Shown: positions 53,695 to 62,631 of the stretch, one piece after another
Position numbering within the stretch: position 1 is the stretch's first letter
Layout of the letters: each line of letters starts with the position of its first letter
Source: Roseateles puraquae
GTDB lineage: Bacteria > Pseudomonadota > Gammaproteobacteria > Burkholderiales > Burkholderiaceae_C
DNA length: 64,000 nt
Assembly (NCBI RefSeq): GCF_002205845.1
Contig: NZ_NISI01000004.1
Coordinates: forward strand, 124,001-188,000
Reading direction: 5' to 3'
Notes under the pieces: model-generated
The model's input: only the letters and a program-made list of their open reading frames with translations
The model's database searches: none
Told to the model about the DNA's origin: nothing
Made by a program: the position numbers and the translations under genes

Positions 53695-54524
53695 CGCTCA
53701 CAACCCACGACGGCCTCGCCCTGCACACCCACCATTGGCCCGCTGCGGCGGCGCCTCGCGGCCAGGTGCTGATCTGCCACGGCCTGGGCGAGCACATGGG
53801 CCGTTACGCCCATGTCGCGGCCGCACTGAATGCCCACGGCTGGGACGTGCACGGCTGGGACCACCGCGGCCACGGCCACAGCGGCGGCCCGCGCGGCGAC
53901 GTGCCTGGTCCGGATGCGCTGCTACGCGACACCGCGCTCGTCATCGACGCAGTGCGCCAACCCGGGCGGCCCTTCGTGCTGCTGGGGCACAGCATGGGCG
54001 GTGCGGTGGCCGCGCGCTTCGCAGCTGATGCCCTGGCTGCGCAGCCGGCTGCCTGGCGACGGCCGCTGGATGGGCTGGTGCTGTCCTCACCCGCGCTTGA
54101 CCCCGGCCTGAGCGGCGCCCAGAAGCTGGCGCTGGCAATTGCCGAGAAGCTCACGCCCGGCCTAGCCGTTGGCAACGGGCTCAAGCCGGAATGGATCTGC
54201 CGCGACCCGGCCGTGGTGGCCGCCTATGTGGCCGACCCGCTGGTGCACGACCGCATCACGGCCCGGCTCACCCGCTTCATCGTCGACGCCGGCGCCCACG
54301 TCATCACCCAGGCCTCGCACTGGGCCGTGCCGACGCTGCTGATGTGGGCCGAAGCTGACCGCTGCGTGGCCCCGCGCGGCAGCGAAGCGTTTGCCGCGGC
54401 CGCCCCGGCGCAGGTGGTGGCCACGCGGCCCTGGGCTGGATGTGCCCATGAAATCTTCAACGAGCCCGAGAAAGCGGCGGTGCTCGCGACCCTCACGAAC
54501 TGGCTGGACGGCCGGGCGCGGTAA
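53691..54524 (+). CDS. Alpha/beta hydrolase, monoacylglycerol lipase/lysophospholipase type
   Basis: The 277-residue cytoplasmic hydrolase has HG oxyanion motif CHGLGEHMGRY, the GHSMGG nucleophile elbow, an acid in MWAEADRCVAP, and the C-terminal His in CAHEIFNEPEK. WDHRGHGHSGGPRG is typical of the serine aminopeptidase S33/PldB group. It is coupled to yihY by ATGA. Its last 32 bases overlap the 3' end of the convergent LON-domain gene. Confidence 0.9.
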   Translation: MTLTTHDGLALHTHHWPAAAAPRGQVLICHGLGEHMGRYAHVAAALNAHGWDVHGWDHRGHGHSGGPRGDVPGPDALLRDTALVIDAVRQPGRPFVLLGHSMGGAVAARFAADALAAQPAAWRRPLDGLVLSSPALDPGLSGAQKLALAIAEKLTPGLAVGNGLKPEWICRDPAVVAAYVADPLVHDRITARLTRFIVDAGAHVITQASHWAVPTLLMWAEADRCVAPRGSEAFAAAAPAQVVATRPWAGCAHEIFNEPEKAAVLATLTNWLDGRAR

Positions 54525-55143
54525 GCGCATCGAGCCGGTCCACCACCAGCTCCAGCCGCAGCAGCGGGTTCTCCAGCGCCATCAGGCGATGGCGCTCTTG
54601 CAGCGTCATGGGCAGCAGGCCCGCCCAGCGGTTGGCCAGCCAGCCCGCGTCGTCCCAGCGGTAGGGCGGCTGCACCGGCAGGTCCTCCGGCGCCGCGCGC
54701 CCGCCCAGGCTGGCCAGCACGTCCTGCAACTGGCGCACGGCCAGGCGCAGGTCATCCGGCACGGGCACCTCGGCATCGTCCGGCAGGCGCTCGATCTGGC
54801 CCACCCACAGGCCGTGACTGAGGCAGCGGCGGCTCAGCAACCGGAAGCGCTGGCGGCCGACAGTGCGGATGTGGATGAGGCCCGGCTGGCTGGCATCAAA
54901 GCGCTCGATGTGGGCCAGCGTGCCCACGTCATGGAACTCCTCGCGCTGAAAGCCCGCGCCGTCGCGGCGTCTCACCTCGTCGCCTTCGGTCAGCGCCACC
55001 ACGCCGAAGGGCTCGCCCCGCGCATGGCAGCGCTGCACCATGTCCAGGTAGCGTGGCTCAAAGATGCGCAGCGGCAGCGGGTCGCCCGGGAACAGTACCG
55101 AGCGCAACGGGAACAGCGGCGTTTCGGTGTCAGGCGAGTTCAT
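54493..55143 (-). CDS. LON substrate-binding domain protein
   Basis: The 216-residue protein is a stand-alone Lon N-terminal domain: LFPLRSVLFPGDPLPLRIFEPRYLDMVQRCHARGEPFGVVALTEGDE, IRTVGRQRFRLLSR, and a helical C-terminal part ending ENPLLRLELVVDRLDAL. It lacks ATPase and protease domains. Role unknown, perhaps substrate recognition. It is transcribed after the patatin lipoprotein (4-base gap) and overlaps the convergent lipase gene tail to tail. Confidence 0.9.
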   Translation of the reverse strand: MNSPDTETPLFPLRSVLFPGDPLPLRIFEPRYLDMVQRCHARGEPFGVVALTEGDEVRRRDGAGFQREEFHDVGTLAHIERFDASQPGLIHIRTVGRQRFRLLSRRCLSHGLWVGQIERLPDDAEVPVPDDLRLAVRQLQDVLASLGGRAAPEDLPVQPPYRWDDAGWLANRWAGLLPMTLQERHRLMALENPLLRLELVVDRLDALTAPGRPASS

Positions 55144-55147
55144 CGTG

Positions 55148-56077
55148 TCAGCGGGTCTTCTCGGCGATGCGCTGGCGGATCAGGGGCAGCAGCGCCTGCG
55201 CGGCCTCGCGGCCGGCCTGCACGGCACGGCGGCGCGCGGTGAAGTCAGCACTGCCGACGCCATCCAGCCGCGGGCGGATGACGACGTCTGCATCACGCAG
55301 TTCGAAGAAATTGATGCTGCGACCCATGATGGAGAAAGTCTGCATCAGCATGCGGAAGGCGTCACCGGGCGGGTCTTTTTCAGGCGGCGAGGTGATGTCC
55401 ACGGCGATGACGAGCTGCGCGCCCATTTCCTTCGCAAAGCGCACCGGCACCGGCGACACCAGGCCACCGTCCACGTACTCGCGCTGCCCGATGCGCACCG
55501 GCTGGAACACCGCGGGCACGGCGCTGGACGCGCGCACCGCCGTACCGGTGTCGCCGCTGCGGAAGAGCACCGAGGAGCCGTCCGACAGGTCAGTCGCCAC
55601 GATGCCCAGCGGCAGCGCCATCTGCTCGATCGCACGGCCACCCGTCTTGTCACGGATGAACCGCGCCAGCGCCTCCCCGCGGATGAGGCCGCGCAGCGGG
55701 AAGGACCAGTCGGTGATGGCGCCCTCGTCCATGGTCTCGGCCAGCGTCTGCAGCTCCTTGCCCGTCTTGCCCGAGGCATACAGCGACGCGACCAGGCTGC
55801 CGGCGGACGTGCCGGCGACCAGGTCCACCTTGATGCCGTTCTCCTCCAGCACCTGGATGACGCCGATGTGCGCAAAGCCGCGCGCAGCCCCGCCACCGAG
55901 GGCCAGGCCCAGGCGCGGTGGCTTGGGCACGGGCTTCACATAGGGCGGCGGATCGACCGGCTGCACGGGCGGGGTGACGACCGGCGTCTGGGGCGGCGGG
56001 CTGGTCATGACGGAGCAGCCAGCGAGGACGAGAGCACTGGCAAGGAGCCAGGCGCGACGGAACAGGGATGAAGTCAT
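55148..56077 (-). CDS. Patatin-like phospholipase lipoprotein (RssA group)
   Basis: The 309-residue protein has a lipobox (LVLAGCS, Cys21) and a Pro-rich linker (PPPQTPVVTPPVQPVDPPP). The patatin core is LALGGGAARGFAHIGV, nucleophile in GTSAGSL, Asp in YVDGGLVSPVPV. It should be anchored in the periplasmic face of a membrane; the acyl substrate is not known. It is the second patatin in the window and differs from the cytoplasmic one at 33121. It is followed by the LON-domain gene after 4 bases. Confidence 0.92.
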   Translation of the reverse strand: MTSSLFRRAWLLASALVLAGCSVMTSPPPQTPVVTPPVQPVDPPPYVKPVPKPPRLGLALGGGAARGFAHIGVIQVLEENGIKVDLVAGTSAGSLVASLYASGKTGKELQTLAETMDEGAITDWSFPLRGLIRGEALARFIRDKTGGRAIEQMALPLGIVATDLSDGSSVLFRSGDTGTAVRASSAVPAVFQPVRIGQREYVDGGLVSPVPVRFAKEMGAQLVIAVDITSPPEKDPPGDAFRMLMQTFSIMGRSINFFELRDADVVIRPRLDGVGSADFTARRRAVQAGREAAQALLPLIRQRIAEKTR

Positions 56078-56169
56078 TTCAAGCGCAGGGAAGCGCGCGC
56101 ACGATAACCGAGGCGCGGCGCCGTCAGCCGGCCTGCGGGGCAGCTGAAGCGGCAGGAACTGTCAGCCGC

Positions 56170-56595
56170 TCAGGCCAGCTTGTAGCTTTGCAGGTGGATG
56201 GAGGTCTCGGTGCTCGCGATGCCCTTGATCAGCCGCACCCGCTCCAGCACGTCCGCCAGCTCCTGCAGCGTCGCGCTGCGGATCTCGGCCAGCAGGTCCC
56301 AGCGGCCGTTGGTGTCGAACAGCCCGGTGATGCCCGGCTCACCGAGCAGCATCGACACCACCTCGCGGGTGCGGTTGCCTTCCACGGTGATGCTCATCCA
56401 GGCGGTGATTTCGTCCGGCACCGAGTCGGGCCGCAGGCGCACCGTGTAGCCGGTGATGACGCCGCTGTCCTCCAGCCGGGCGATGCGGTTGGTGACCGTG
56501 CCCCGCGACACCTTCAGCTTGGCCGCGAGGGTGGCCACCGGGGCCCGGGCGTTGGTGCGCAGCAGCGCGAGCAGTTGCTGGTCGAGGGCGTCCAT
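56170..56595 (-). CDS. Lrp/AsnC family transcriptional regulator
   Basis: The 141-residue regulator has an N-terminal HTH (LDQQLLALLRTNARAPVATLAAKLKVSRGTVTNRIARLEDSGVITGYTVRL) and a C-terminal RAM domain (VPDEITAWMSITVEGNRTREVVSMLLGEPGITGLFDTNGRWDLLAEIRS). It is divergent from the ornithine cyclodeaminase-like gene; palindromes in the shared region suggest autoregulation and control of that gene. The likely effector is an amino acid. Confidence 0.93.
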   Translation of the reverse strand: MDALDQQLLALLRTNARAPVATLAAKLKVSRGTVTNRIARLEDSGVITGYTVRLRPDSVPDEITAWMSITVEGNRTREVVSMLLGEPGITGLFDTNGRWDLLAEIRSATLQELADVLERVRLIKGIASTETSIHLQSYKLA

Positions 56596-56656
56596 TTGCG
56601 CAAATCGTCAGTTGAGACTGTCATTTTGCCAAAACACCTTGCATTACTTGGCAGGA
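56593..56656. promoter_or_regulatory. Candidate operator region of the AsnC regulator
   Basis: Two palindromes lie between the divergent starts: TTTGCGCAAA (56595-56604), touching the regulator's start codon, and TTTTGCCAAAA (56624-56634). A TTGGCA half lies at 56649-56654. AT-rich palindromes of this form suit Lrp/AsnC dimers. Confidence 0.45.
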
Positions 56657-56731
56657 ATTGCGCTTCTGTTTGGCAGCCTGGCTCTGAAGAATCGCTCCAA
56701 CCCTTACTTCAAACCCCGCCAGGAGACTCTC

Positions 56732-57769
56732 ATGACCCGCTTGCTCACCACCCAGGACGTCGCCCACCTCGTGCAGCGCGTGGGCCTGCCCGATTTATTC
56801 CGCCGCCTGGTCGGCGCCTTGGAAGAGGACTATCTGCGCTGGGCCGAGTTCGACAAGACACCTCGCGTGGCGGCCCATTCGCCCGACGGCGTGATCGAGT
56901 TGATGCCCATTGCCGACGCGAGCCTGTACAGTTTCAAGTACGTCAACGGGCACCCCAAAAACCACCGCTTCGGCCTGCCGACCGTGATGGCCTTTGGCGT
57001 GCTCGCCGATGTCGACACCGGCGCGCCGGTGCTGCTGTCCGAGTTGACCCTGACCACCGCCATGCGCACCGCGGCCACCTCCGTGATGGTGGCCAAGCGC
57101 CTGGCCCGCCCCGACAGCCGCGTGATGGCGCTGATCGGCAACGGCGCCCAGAGCGAGTTCCAGGCGTTGGCTTTCCATCACCTGCTGGGCATCCGCGAGC
57201 TGCGCCTGTTCGACATCGACCCCGCCGCCACGCAAAAGCTCGTGCGCCATCTCGAAGGCACTCCCGGCCTGACGCTCACGGTCTGCAGCAGCACGGCCGA
57301 AGCCGTGCAGGGCGCCGACATCATCACCACCGTCACCGCCGACAAGGCCAACGCCACCATCCTCACGCCCGACATGATCCGCCCGGGTCAGCACATCAAC
57401 GGCGTGGGCGGCGACTGCCCCGGCAAGACCGAGCTGCACCCGGGCGTGCTGCAGGCCGCGCGGGTGATCGTCGAGTACGAACCGCAGTCGCGCATCGAGG
57501 GCGACGTGCAGCAGATGCCGGCTGACTTCCCGGTCACCGAGTTCTGGCGCGTGCTCGCAGGCCAGGCCTCAGGCCGCGAGACCGCCGAACAGATCACCGT
57601 GTTCGACTCGGTCGGCTTCGCGCTGGAGGACTTCTCCGCGCTGCGCCTGCTGCGTGACCTGAGCCAGCAGCTTGGTCTCGGCGCCCCGCTGGACCTGATC
57701 CCGCAGATGGCCGATCCCAAGGATCTGTTCGGCGAACTCCAGCTCAGCCAGCAGCGCCAGGCGGCCTGA
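56732..57769 (+). CDS. Ornithine cyclodeaminase/mu-crystallin family protein
   Basis: The 345-residue NAD-dependent enzyme has the family blocks VIELMPIADASLYSFKYVNGHPKNHRFGLPTVMAFGVLAD, LSELTLTTAMRTAATSVMVAKRLARP, the Rossmann motif ALIGNGAQSEFQ and VGGDCPGKTELHPGVL. Ornithine cyclodeaminase makes proline and ammonia; relatives act on alanine or other imino acids, so the substrate is not certain. AGGAG lies 6 bases before ATG 56732. It is divergent from an AsnC regulator, which fits amino-acid catabolism. Confidence 0.9.
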   Translation: MTRLLTTQDVAHLVQRVGLPDLFRRLVGALEEDYLRWAEFDKTPRVAAHSPDGVIELMPIADASLYSFKYVNGHPKNHRFGLPTVMAFGVLADVDTGAPVLLSELTLTTAMRTAATSVMVAKRLARPDSRVMALIGNGAQSEFQALAFHHLLGIRELRLFDIDPAATQKLVRHLEGTPGLTLTVCSSTAEAVQGADIITTVTADKANATILTPDMIRPGQHINGVGGDCPGKTELHPGVLQAARVIVEYEPQSRIEGDVQQMPADFPVTEFWRVLAGQASGRETAEQITVFDSVGFALEDFSALRLLRDLSQQLGLGAPLDLIPQMADPKDLFGELQLSQQRQAA

Positions 57770-57788
57770 AGCAGCACCCGCCGGCGGC

Positions 57789-60713
57789 TCAGGACAGATA
57801 GGCCGTCACGTCCTGCACATCGATCTGTGCCGCGGGCATGAAGCGCCGCGCGTAGGCCAGGCAGGCGCCGGAGCGCAGGAACAGCGCATGAAGATCGGGG
57901 TCGAGATGGCCTTCGGCCGCCATGCGTTGCAGGATGGTCAAGGCCTCCGACAGCGGCTTGCCGGGCTTGTAGGGACGGTCGTCAGCCGTGAGGGCCTCGA
58001 AGACATCCGCAATCGCCATCATGCGGGCCTGCACGCTCATTTGCTCGCCGGTGAGGCCCCGCGGATAGCCGCGCCCATCCATGCGCTCGTGGTGGCCTGC
58101 CGCGATCTCCGGCACCTGGCGCAGATGCCGCGGGAAGGGCAGCTCGCTGAGCATCTTCAAGGTCTGCACGATGTGCTCGTTGATCTTGTAGCGCTCCTCG
58201 TCGCTCAGCGTGCCGCGTGACACCAGGAGGTTGTGCAGTTCACCGCGGTGATAGAGATGCTCGGGCTGCGGCAGGCGGATGCCCCAGCGGTTGTCCCGGG
58301 GCAGCCGGTCTTCGGCGGGCCGCGGGATCAGGTGCTCCGGCCGGTCACTCAGCAAGCGCTCCAGGGCCGGCAGCGCGGGGCGCGGGCGCTGCAATCGCCG
58401 GGCCTCGTCGGCAGAAAGGCCCAGGCTGTCGTCCAGCGTGCGCCGCCAGGTGCGGGCGCCGATCTGGCGCAGCCGCGCCTGATCCTCGGGGCTGAGGTAC
58501 TCGCCGCCCTGGTTGCAGCGGGCCACGAAGGCGAAGTCGGCATCCAGCCCCGCCAGCGCCGGCTGGGCCTCGGCCTGCGCGTGGGCGGCACCGTCAGCGC
58601 CGAGCCGGGCCTGCAGGCGCTCGATCAGCACATCGCGCTTGAGCACCTCGAAGCGGGTGCGGATCTCGTGCACGCGGTTGTAGAGCGTCTCCAGTTTCGT
58701 GGCCTTGTCGACCACGAACTCCGGCGTCGTGACCTTGCCGCAGTCGTGCAGCCAGGCCGCGATGTGCAGGGCCTCCCATTCGTCCGGCGTCATCGTGAAG
58801 CCGGCGAAAGGGCCCTCGGTCGCATCGCAGGCGGCCTGCGCCAGCAACCGCGCCAGCTCCGGGACGCGCTGGCAGTGGCCACCGGTGTAGGGGCTCTTGG
58901 CATCAATCGCGCCGGCCACCAGCTGGATGAAGCTTTCCAGCAGCGCCTTGCGGGCATTGAGCAGCAGGTGGTTGTCGATGGCCAGCGCGGCCGTGCCCGA
59001 CAGCGCCCGCACGAAGGCCACCCGGGCCGCACCGAGCGGCTCGGTCGGCCCGGAGGCGGGCAGCGGGAAGCTCAGCGTGAGGGTGCCGATGGTTTCGTCC
59101 TGCCGGTTCTTCAGTGGCAGCGACAGCAGCCGCATGCGCGCGGCACTCAGGCGCACGAACAGGGTCTCGTAGGCCTGCAGATGGCGGGGGTCGTCCCAGC
59201 GCAGATCGGTCTCGATGGTGGCGTCGGCCTGCACGGCGCGCACGGGCGCGGCCACGCTGTCGGTGTCACGCAGGTCCCAGGTGCGCCCGGCGCCGGGCGT
59301 GGCCTCCCCGAGCAGCCGCGTGGCCACCGGCCGCAGCTCCCCGCCATCCGGGGTCAGCAGGTGCACGGCGCCGCCGCTGGCGCCGGCCACCGCGATCGTC
59401 TCGCTGAGGATGCGGTCCAGCAGGGTGTCGAAATCGCGCTCCGCGCTCAGCGCGCCGCTGATGTCCAGGAAGCGGCGCAGCGAATGTTTCATCGCCGTCA
59501 TGGCCAACGCCAGGCGGTCCACCTCGCGGATCAAGCTGCGCTTGGGGTCCGGCCAGTCGAACTCGAAATGCCGGATGGCCTCGGCCTGCCGTGCCAGGTG
59601 CCGCAACGGGCGCGACACCCGGTCGGCCAGCAGATGCACCACCGGCAACAGCAGCAGCATCAGGCCCAGCGAGATGTAGAAGCCGTGTCGCCGGCTCTCG
59701 ATCTGGAAGGCCTGCAGCTCCTCGCGCGGCGCCGCCATCAGCAGGGTCAGCGGCGGGCTGGCCTCGCCGGTGGCCAGCGGCAGCGCATGCGCCACCCACT
59801 CCCGGCCCGCCACGTCCTGCACCGGCGCCAGCCGGCGCTCAGCGTCCAGCCGGCTCCAGAGGTCGCGCATCACCGGCGTGGCGGCCTCCGTCACCTTGGG
59901 CAGGCTGCGGGCGCCGGCCGAGGCGACTTCTCTGCGCCGCGCCTGGGCCACCAGCTCCCCCTGTGCGGTGGCGATCATCAATTCGGCTGAAGCGCTGATC
60001 TGCGGGCGCGACAGCATCACGCCGAGCGCTTGCAGGCTCACGTCGGCGCCGACCACCACGTCGCCGCGGGCCTCCGCCAGAGTCACGCCGGGCTCTCCCG
60101 TCGTGAAGAAGACATAGGGCTCGGACTGCACCGACTTGCCGTCCCCCGCCCGGCGTGCCAGCTCGTACCAGGGGCGGGTGCGCGGGTCGAAGTCGTAGTC
60201 CGGGCGGTCCACGCGCTGCAGCTCGCGCAGGTCGGCGTCCAGGAAGCGGTAGCTGCCGCGGGCGGTGCCGGTGTCGCGGTCCACGCTCTGCAAGCCGTAG
60301 TGCGCGTCGCCAGGCGCGCCCATGCGGCTGCGGGCGGCGGCGCTCGTCAGGCTGCGCAGCAGCAAGAAGGAGCCTTTCGCCGTGCCGACGTAGACCGCCG
60401 ACACCGAGTGGTTGCTGCGCAGAGCCGCCGCCAACTGCGGGAGCGCGGCCAGGCGTTCGGCCTCGCTGCGGGCACCGGCCAAGCCACTGGCGGCCAGCAG
60501 CGCCACACTGACGCGCGCCGGCCGCAGCTCCGACTCCACCGTGGCCGCCGCCTCGCGCCCAATGCGTTTGGCAGCCGCTCCGGCCTGCTGCAGCATCAAC
60601 GCGTCGCTGCGTGACCGCTCGTGCAGCATCAGCGCGCCATAGACCAAGATCACGAGGCCGATCATCAACAGGCTCAACGTGACGTAGAGGGTCTTCGGCT
60701 TCAACTGAGGCAT
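57789..60713 (-). CDS. Multi-domain HD-GYP protein with Cache and GAF regions, enlarged HD-GYP
   Basis: The 974-residue protein has a TM helix (TLYVTLSLLMIGLVILVYGALML), a Cache-like periplasmic sensor (about 35-330), a second TM (YISLGLMLLLLPVVHLLAD), a HAMP, a GAF domain (about 430-600) and a C-terminal HD-GYP domain. HD is at 656-657 (AAWLHDCGKV) and GYP at 882-884 (HHERMDGRGYP), about 225 residues apart; typical HD-GYP spacing is near 60, so there is an insertion of some 160 residues. Activity should be c-di-GMP hydrolysis. ATG 60713 begins the first TM. Confidence 0.88.
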   Translation of the reverse strand: MPQLKPKTLYVTLSLLMIGLVILVYGALMLHERSRSDALMLQQAGAAAKRIGREAAATVESELRPARVSVALLAASGLAGARSEAERLAALPQLAAALRSNHSVSAVYVGTAKGSFLLLRSLTSAAARSRMGAPGDAHYGLQSVDRDTGTARGSYRFLDADLRELQRVDRPDYDFDPRTRPWYELARRAGDGKSVQSEPYVFFTTGEPGVTLAEARGDVVVGADVSLQALGVMLSRPQISASAELMIATAQGELVAQARRREVASAGARSLPKVTEAATPVMRDLWSRLDAERRLAPVQDVAGREWVAHALPLATGEASPPLTLLMAAPREELQAFQIESRRHGFYISLGLMLLLLPVVHLLADRVSRPLRHLARQAEAIRHFEFDWPDPKRSLIREVDRLALAMTAMKHSLRRFLDISGALSAERDFDTLLDRILSETIAVAGASGGAVHLLTPDGGELRPVATRLLGEATPGAGRTWDLRDTDSVAAPVRAVQADATIETDLRWDDPRHLQAYETLFVRLSAARMRLLSLPLKNRQDETIGTLTLSFPLPASGPTEPLGAARVAFVRALSGTAALAIDNHLLLNARKALLESFIQLVAGAIDAKSPYTGGHCQRVPELARLLAQAACDATEGPFAGFTMTPDEWEALHIAAWLHDCGKVTTPEFVVDKATKLETLYNRVHEIRTRFEVLKRDVLIERLQARLGADGAAHAQAEAQPALAGLDADFAFVARCNQGGEYLSPEDQARLRQIGARTWRRTLDDSLGLSADEARRLQRPRPALPALERLLSDRPEHLIPRPAEDRLPRDNRWGIRLPQPEHLYHRGELHNLLVSRGTLSDEERYKINEHIVQTLKMLSELPFPRHLRQVPEIAAGHHERMDGRGYPRGLTGEQMSVQARMMAIADVFEALTADDRPYKPGKPLSEALTILQRMAAEGHLDPDLHALFLRSGACLAYARRFMPAAQIDVQDVTAYLS

Positions 60714-60977
60714 GGAAACCAGGCGGGGACCGAGATGCGCGGCAGTATCCCCGCGTGCCACCGCTCCGGCTGTGCATTCCTTCGCGGTTGGCGCGGTCCA
60801 GCGCCGGGTGGCGCTGCCCCAAGTTTGGAGGGAAAGATTCACCGGGGCTAACGTCGTCTCCTGACGACAAGACTTCCAGCATGGGTCATGGTGTGCACCT
60901 AGCATCCGCTCCGCCTCGAAAGGCGCCGCCGCGGTCACTGCCTCGCGCGGCAAGCCACACAACCTCGCAAGGAAGAC

Positions 60978-61535
60978 ATGAAGAAGTACGCACTCGTGAT
61001 CGCCGCGGCACTGGCCGCCGGCGCCGCTCACGCCGATGAACCCGCCCGCGCCTACCTGACTCTGGCCGGCGGCTCGACCCATGTGAACCTGGACTGCACC
61101 GGTGCCACGTCTTGCGACAAGACCGACACCGGCGGCAAGATCGTCGGCGGCTACAGCTTCGGCAACGGCTTCAGCCTCGAAGCAGGCTACTGGGGTCTGG
61201 GGAAGGCCAGCGGGTCGGACAGCGCCTCCTCGGGCACGCTCAAGTCCTCGGCCTTCACCATCGGCGGCGCCTATGCGCTGCCTCTGAGCAACGAATGGGG
61301 AATGAACTTGCGCCTGGGTGCTGCTCAGGTAAAGACCAAGGCCGATGTTCGCTCCGGCGCCATCGCCGTCTCGACATCCGAAACCAAGACCAAGGTCTAC
61401 GCCGGTGTCGGCCTCACCTACGCCATCAGCCCGGCCGTCAAGCTGGAACTCGGCGTGGATTCAACCGAGGGAGAAGTTGCGGGCCAGAAGGGCACGCTTC
61501 GCCTGATCAGCGTGGGCGCCACCTTCGCGTTCTGA
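60978..61535 (+). CDS. Small outer-membrane beta-barrel protein
   Basis: The 185-residue product has a signal peptide (MKKYALVIAAALAAGAAHA) and eight or so amphipathic strands (KIVGGYSFGNGFSLEAGYW, SSAFTIGGAYALPL, GMNLRLGAAQVK, TKVYAGVGLTYAI, VKLELGVDS, LRLISVGATFAF), ending in Phe as required for outer-membrane assembly. Two cysteines (DCTGATSCDK) may form a disulfide in a surface loop. It belongs to the OmpA/OmpW-like small barrel group. AAGGAA lies 5 bases before ATG 60978. Confidence 0.88.
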   Translation: MKKYALVIAAALAAGAAHADEPARAYLTLAGGSTHVNLDCTGATSCDKTDTGGKIVGGYSFGNGFSLEAGYWGLGKASGSDSASSGTLKSSAFTIGGAYALPLSNEWGMNLRLGAAQVKTKADVRSGAIAVSTSETKTKVYAGVGLTYAISPAVKLELGVDSTEGEVAGQKGTLRLISVGATFAF

Positions 61536-61556
61536 TCGAACTTCACTCGATCCACA

Positions 61557-61579
61557 GGCCGCCCACGGGCGGCCTTTGT
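61557..61579 (+). terminator. Terminator after the beta-barrel gene
   Basis: AGGCCGCCC and GGGCGGCCT pair around AC, with the two-base gap implying that one or two base pairs open, followed by TTG. The U-tract is short, so termination may be moderate. Confidence 0.6.
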
Positions 61580-61598
61580 CGTTCCTACACTCGCGGGC

Positions 61599-62525
61599 AT
61601 GGATTTCCCCGCTCTCATCAAGGAACTCGGCCGCGGTGCCCGAGGCGCGCGTGACCTGACCCAGCCGCAGGCCGAGGCCCTATTCGGCGCGATGCTCGAC
61701 GGCCAGGTGCCGGACCTGGAACTGGGCGCCATCCTGATCGCGCTTCGGGTCAAGGGCGAGAGCGCAGACGAAGTGGCGGGCTTTCTTGCGGCGATGCAGG
61801 CCCGCACCGCGCCACTGACCGCGCCGCCGGGCGCGCGCACCGTGCTGCTGCCCAGCTTCAACGGGGCCCGCAAGCAAGCCAACCTGATGCCGCTGGTGGC
61901 GCTGCTGCTTGCCCGGGAGGGCGTGCCGGTGCTGATCTTCGGCCGGCATGACTTCGACAGCCGCCACAGTCCCTTCGAACTGCTGGACGCCCTCGGCCTG
62001 CCGACCAGCGCCTCGCTGCCCGACGCCGAGGCCCGGCTGGCGGGCGACCGCCTGGCAGTGCTGCCTTTGTCGCTGCTGAACCCAGGCTTGAACAACCTGA
62101 TGGCCTTGCGCCCGCGCCTGGGCCTGCGCAACAGCAGTCACAGCCTGGCCAAGCTGCTCGACCCCTTCCCCGCCGGCCGGGCGGTGCGCGTGGTGGCCGT
62201 GACCCATCCGGAGTATCTGGACAGCATGGGCGCCGCCCTGCCTGACCTGACCGCCGCACCTGGCGGCCGTGCGCTGCTGATGCGTGCCAGCGAGGGCGAG
62301 GCCTACGCCCATCTGCGCCGCAAGGCTCACCTGATCGGGTTCCAGGACGGCCAGACGGCGCCTCTGCACCCGGCCGACACCGGCGACCTCGACTGGCCGC
62401 TATCGCCCGCTTGCACCCCGCAGGAGAACGCCTCGTTCATCCGCGCCATCCTGGCCGGCCAGGCGCTGGTGCCGCCGCGCATCGCGGAACAGGTGGCCGT
62501 CCTGCGGCTTTTGGCCACAAACTGA
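61599..62525 (+). CDS. ybiB: DNA-binding protein YbiB (TrpD2-like)
   Basis: The 308-residue protein resembles anthranilate phosphoribosyltransferase but belongs to the nucleic-acid binding YbiB/TrpD2 group: LIKELGRGARGARDLTQPQAEALFGAMLDGQVPDLELGAILIALRVKGES, then LLPSFNGARKQANLMPLVALLLAREGVPVLIFGR and the tail CTPQENASFIRAILAGQ. The GSGxD motif of true TrpD is absent. It lies upstream of the sulfite exporter and cysI, in the same direction. Confidence 0.88.
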   Translation: MDFPALIKELGRGARGARDLTQPQAEALFGAMLDGQVPDLELGAILIALRVKGESADEVAGFLAAMQARTAPLTAPPGARTVLLPSFNGARKQANLMPLVALLLAREGVPVLIFGRHDFDSRHSPFELLDALGLPTSASLPDAEARLAGDRLAVLPLSLLNPGLNNLMALRPRLGLRNSSHSLAKLLDPFPAGRAVRVVAVTHPEYLDSMGAALPDLTAAPGGRALLMRASEGEAYAHLRRKAHLIGFQDGQTAPLHPADTGDLDWPLSPACTPQENASFIRAILAGQALVPPRIAEQVAVLRLLATN

Positions 62526-62631
62526 AGTTGCTTATTCGGCCTAGGCATATAGGCCCAAGAATTAAATAGTTCTGCCGCAGCGCAACATTGCCTAGAGTCG
62601 CGGCCTCGGGTGACATGGGGTCACCCCTGGA
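62526..62631 (+). promoter_or_regulatory. AT-rich promoter region of the sulfur-assimilation operon
   Basis: Relative to surrounding sequence this stretch is AT-rich. It has an inverted repeat GGCCTA (62538-62543) / TAGGCC (62550-62555) and GAATTAAATAGTTC just downstream. A binding site for a CysB-like activator is plausible; it cannot be confirmed by eye. Confidence 0.4.
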
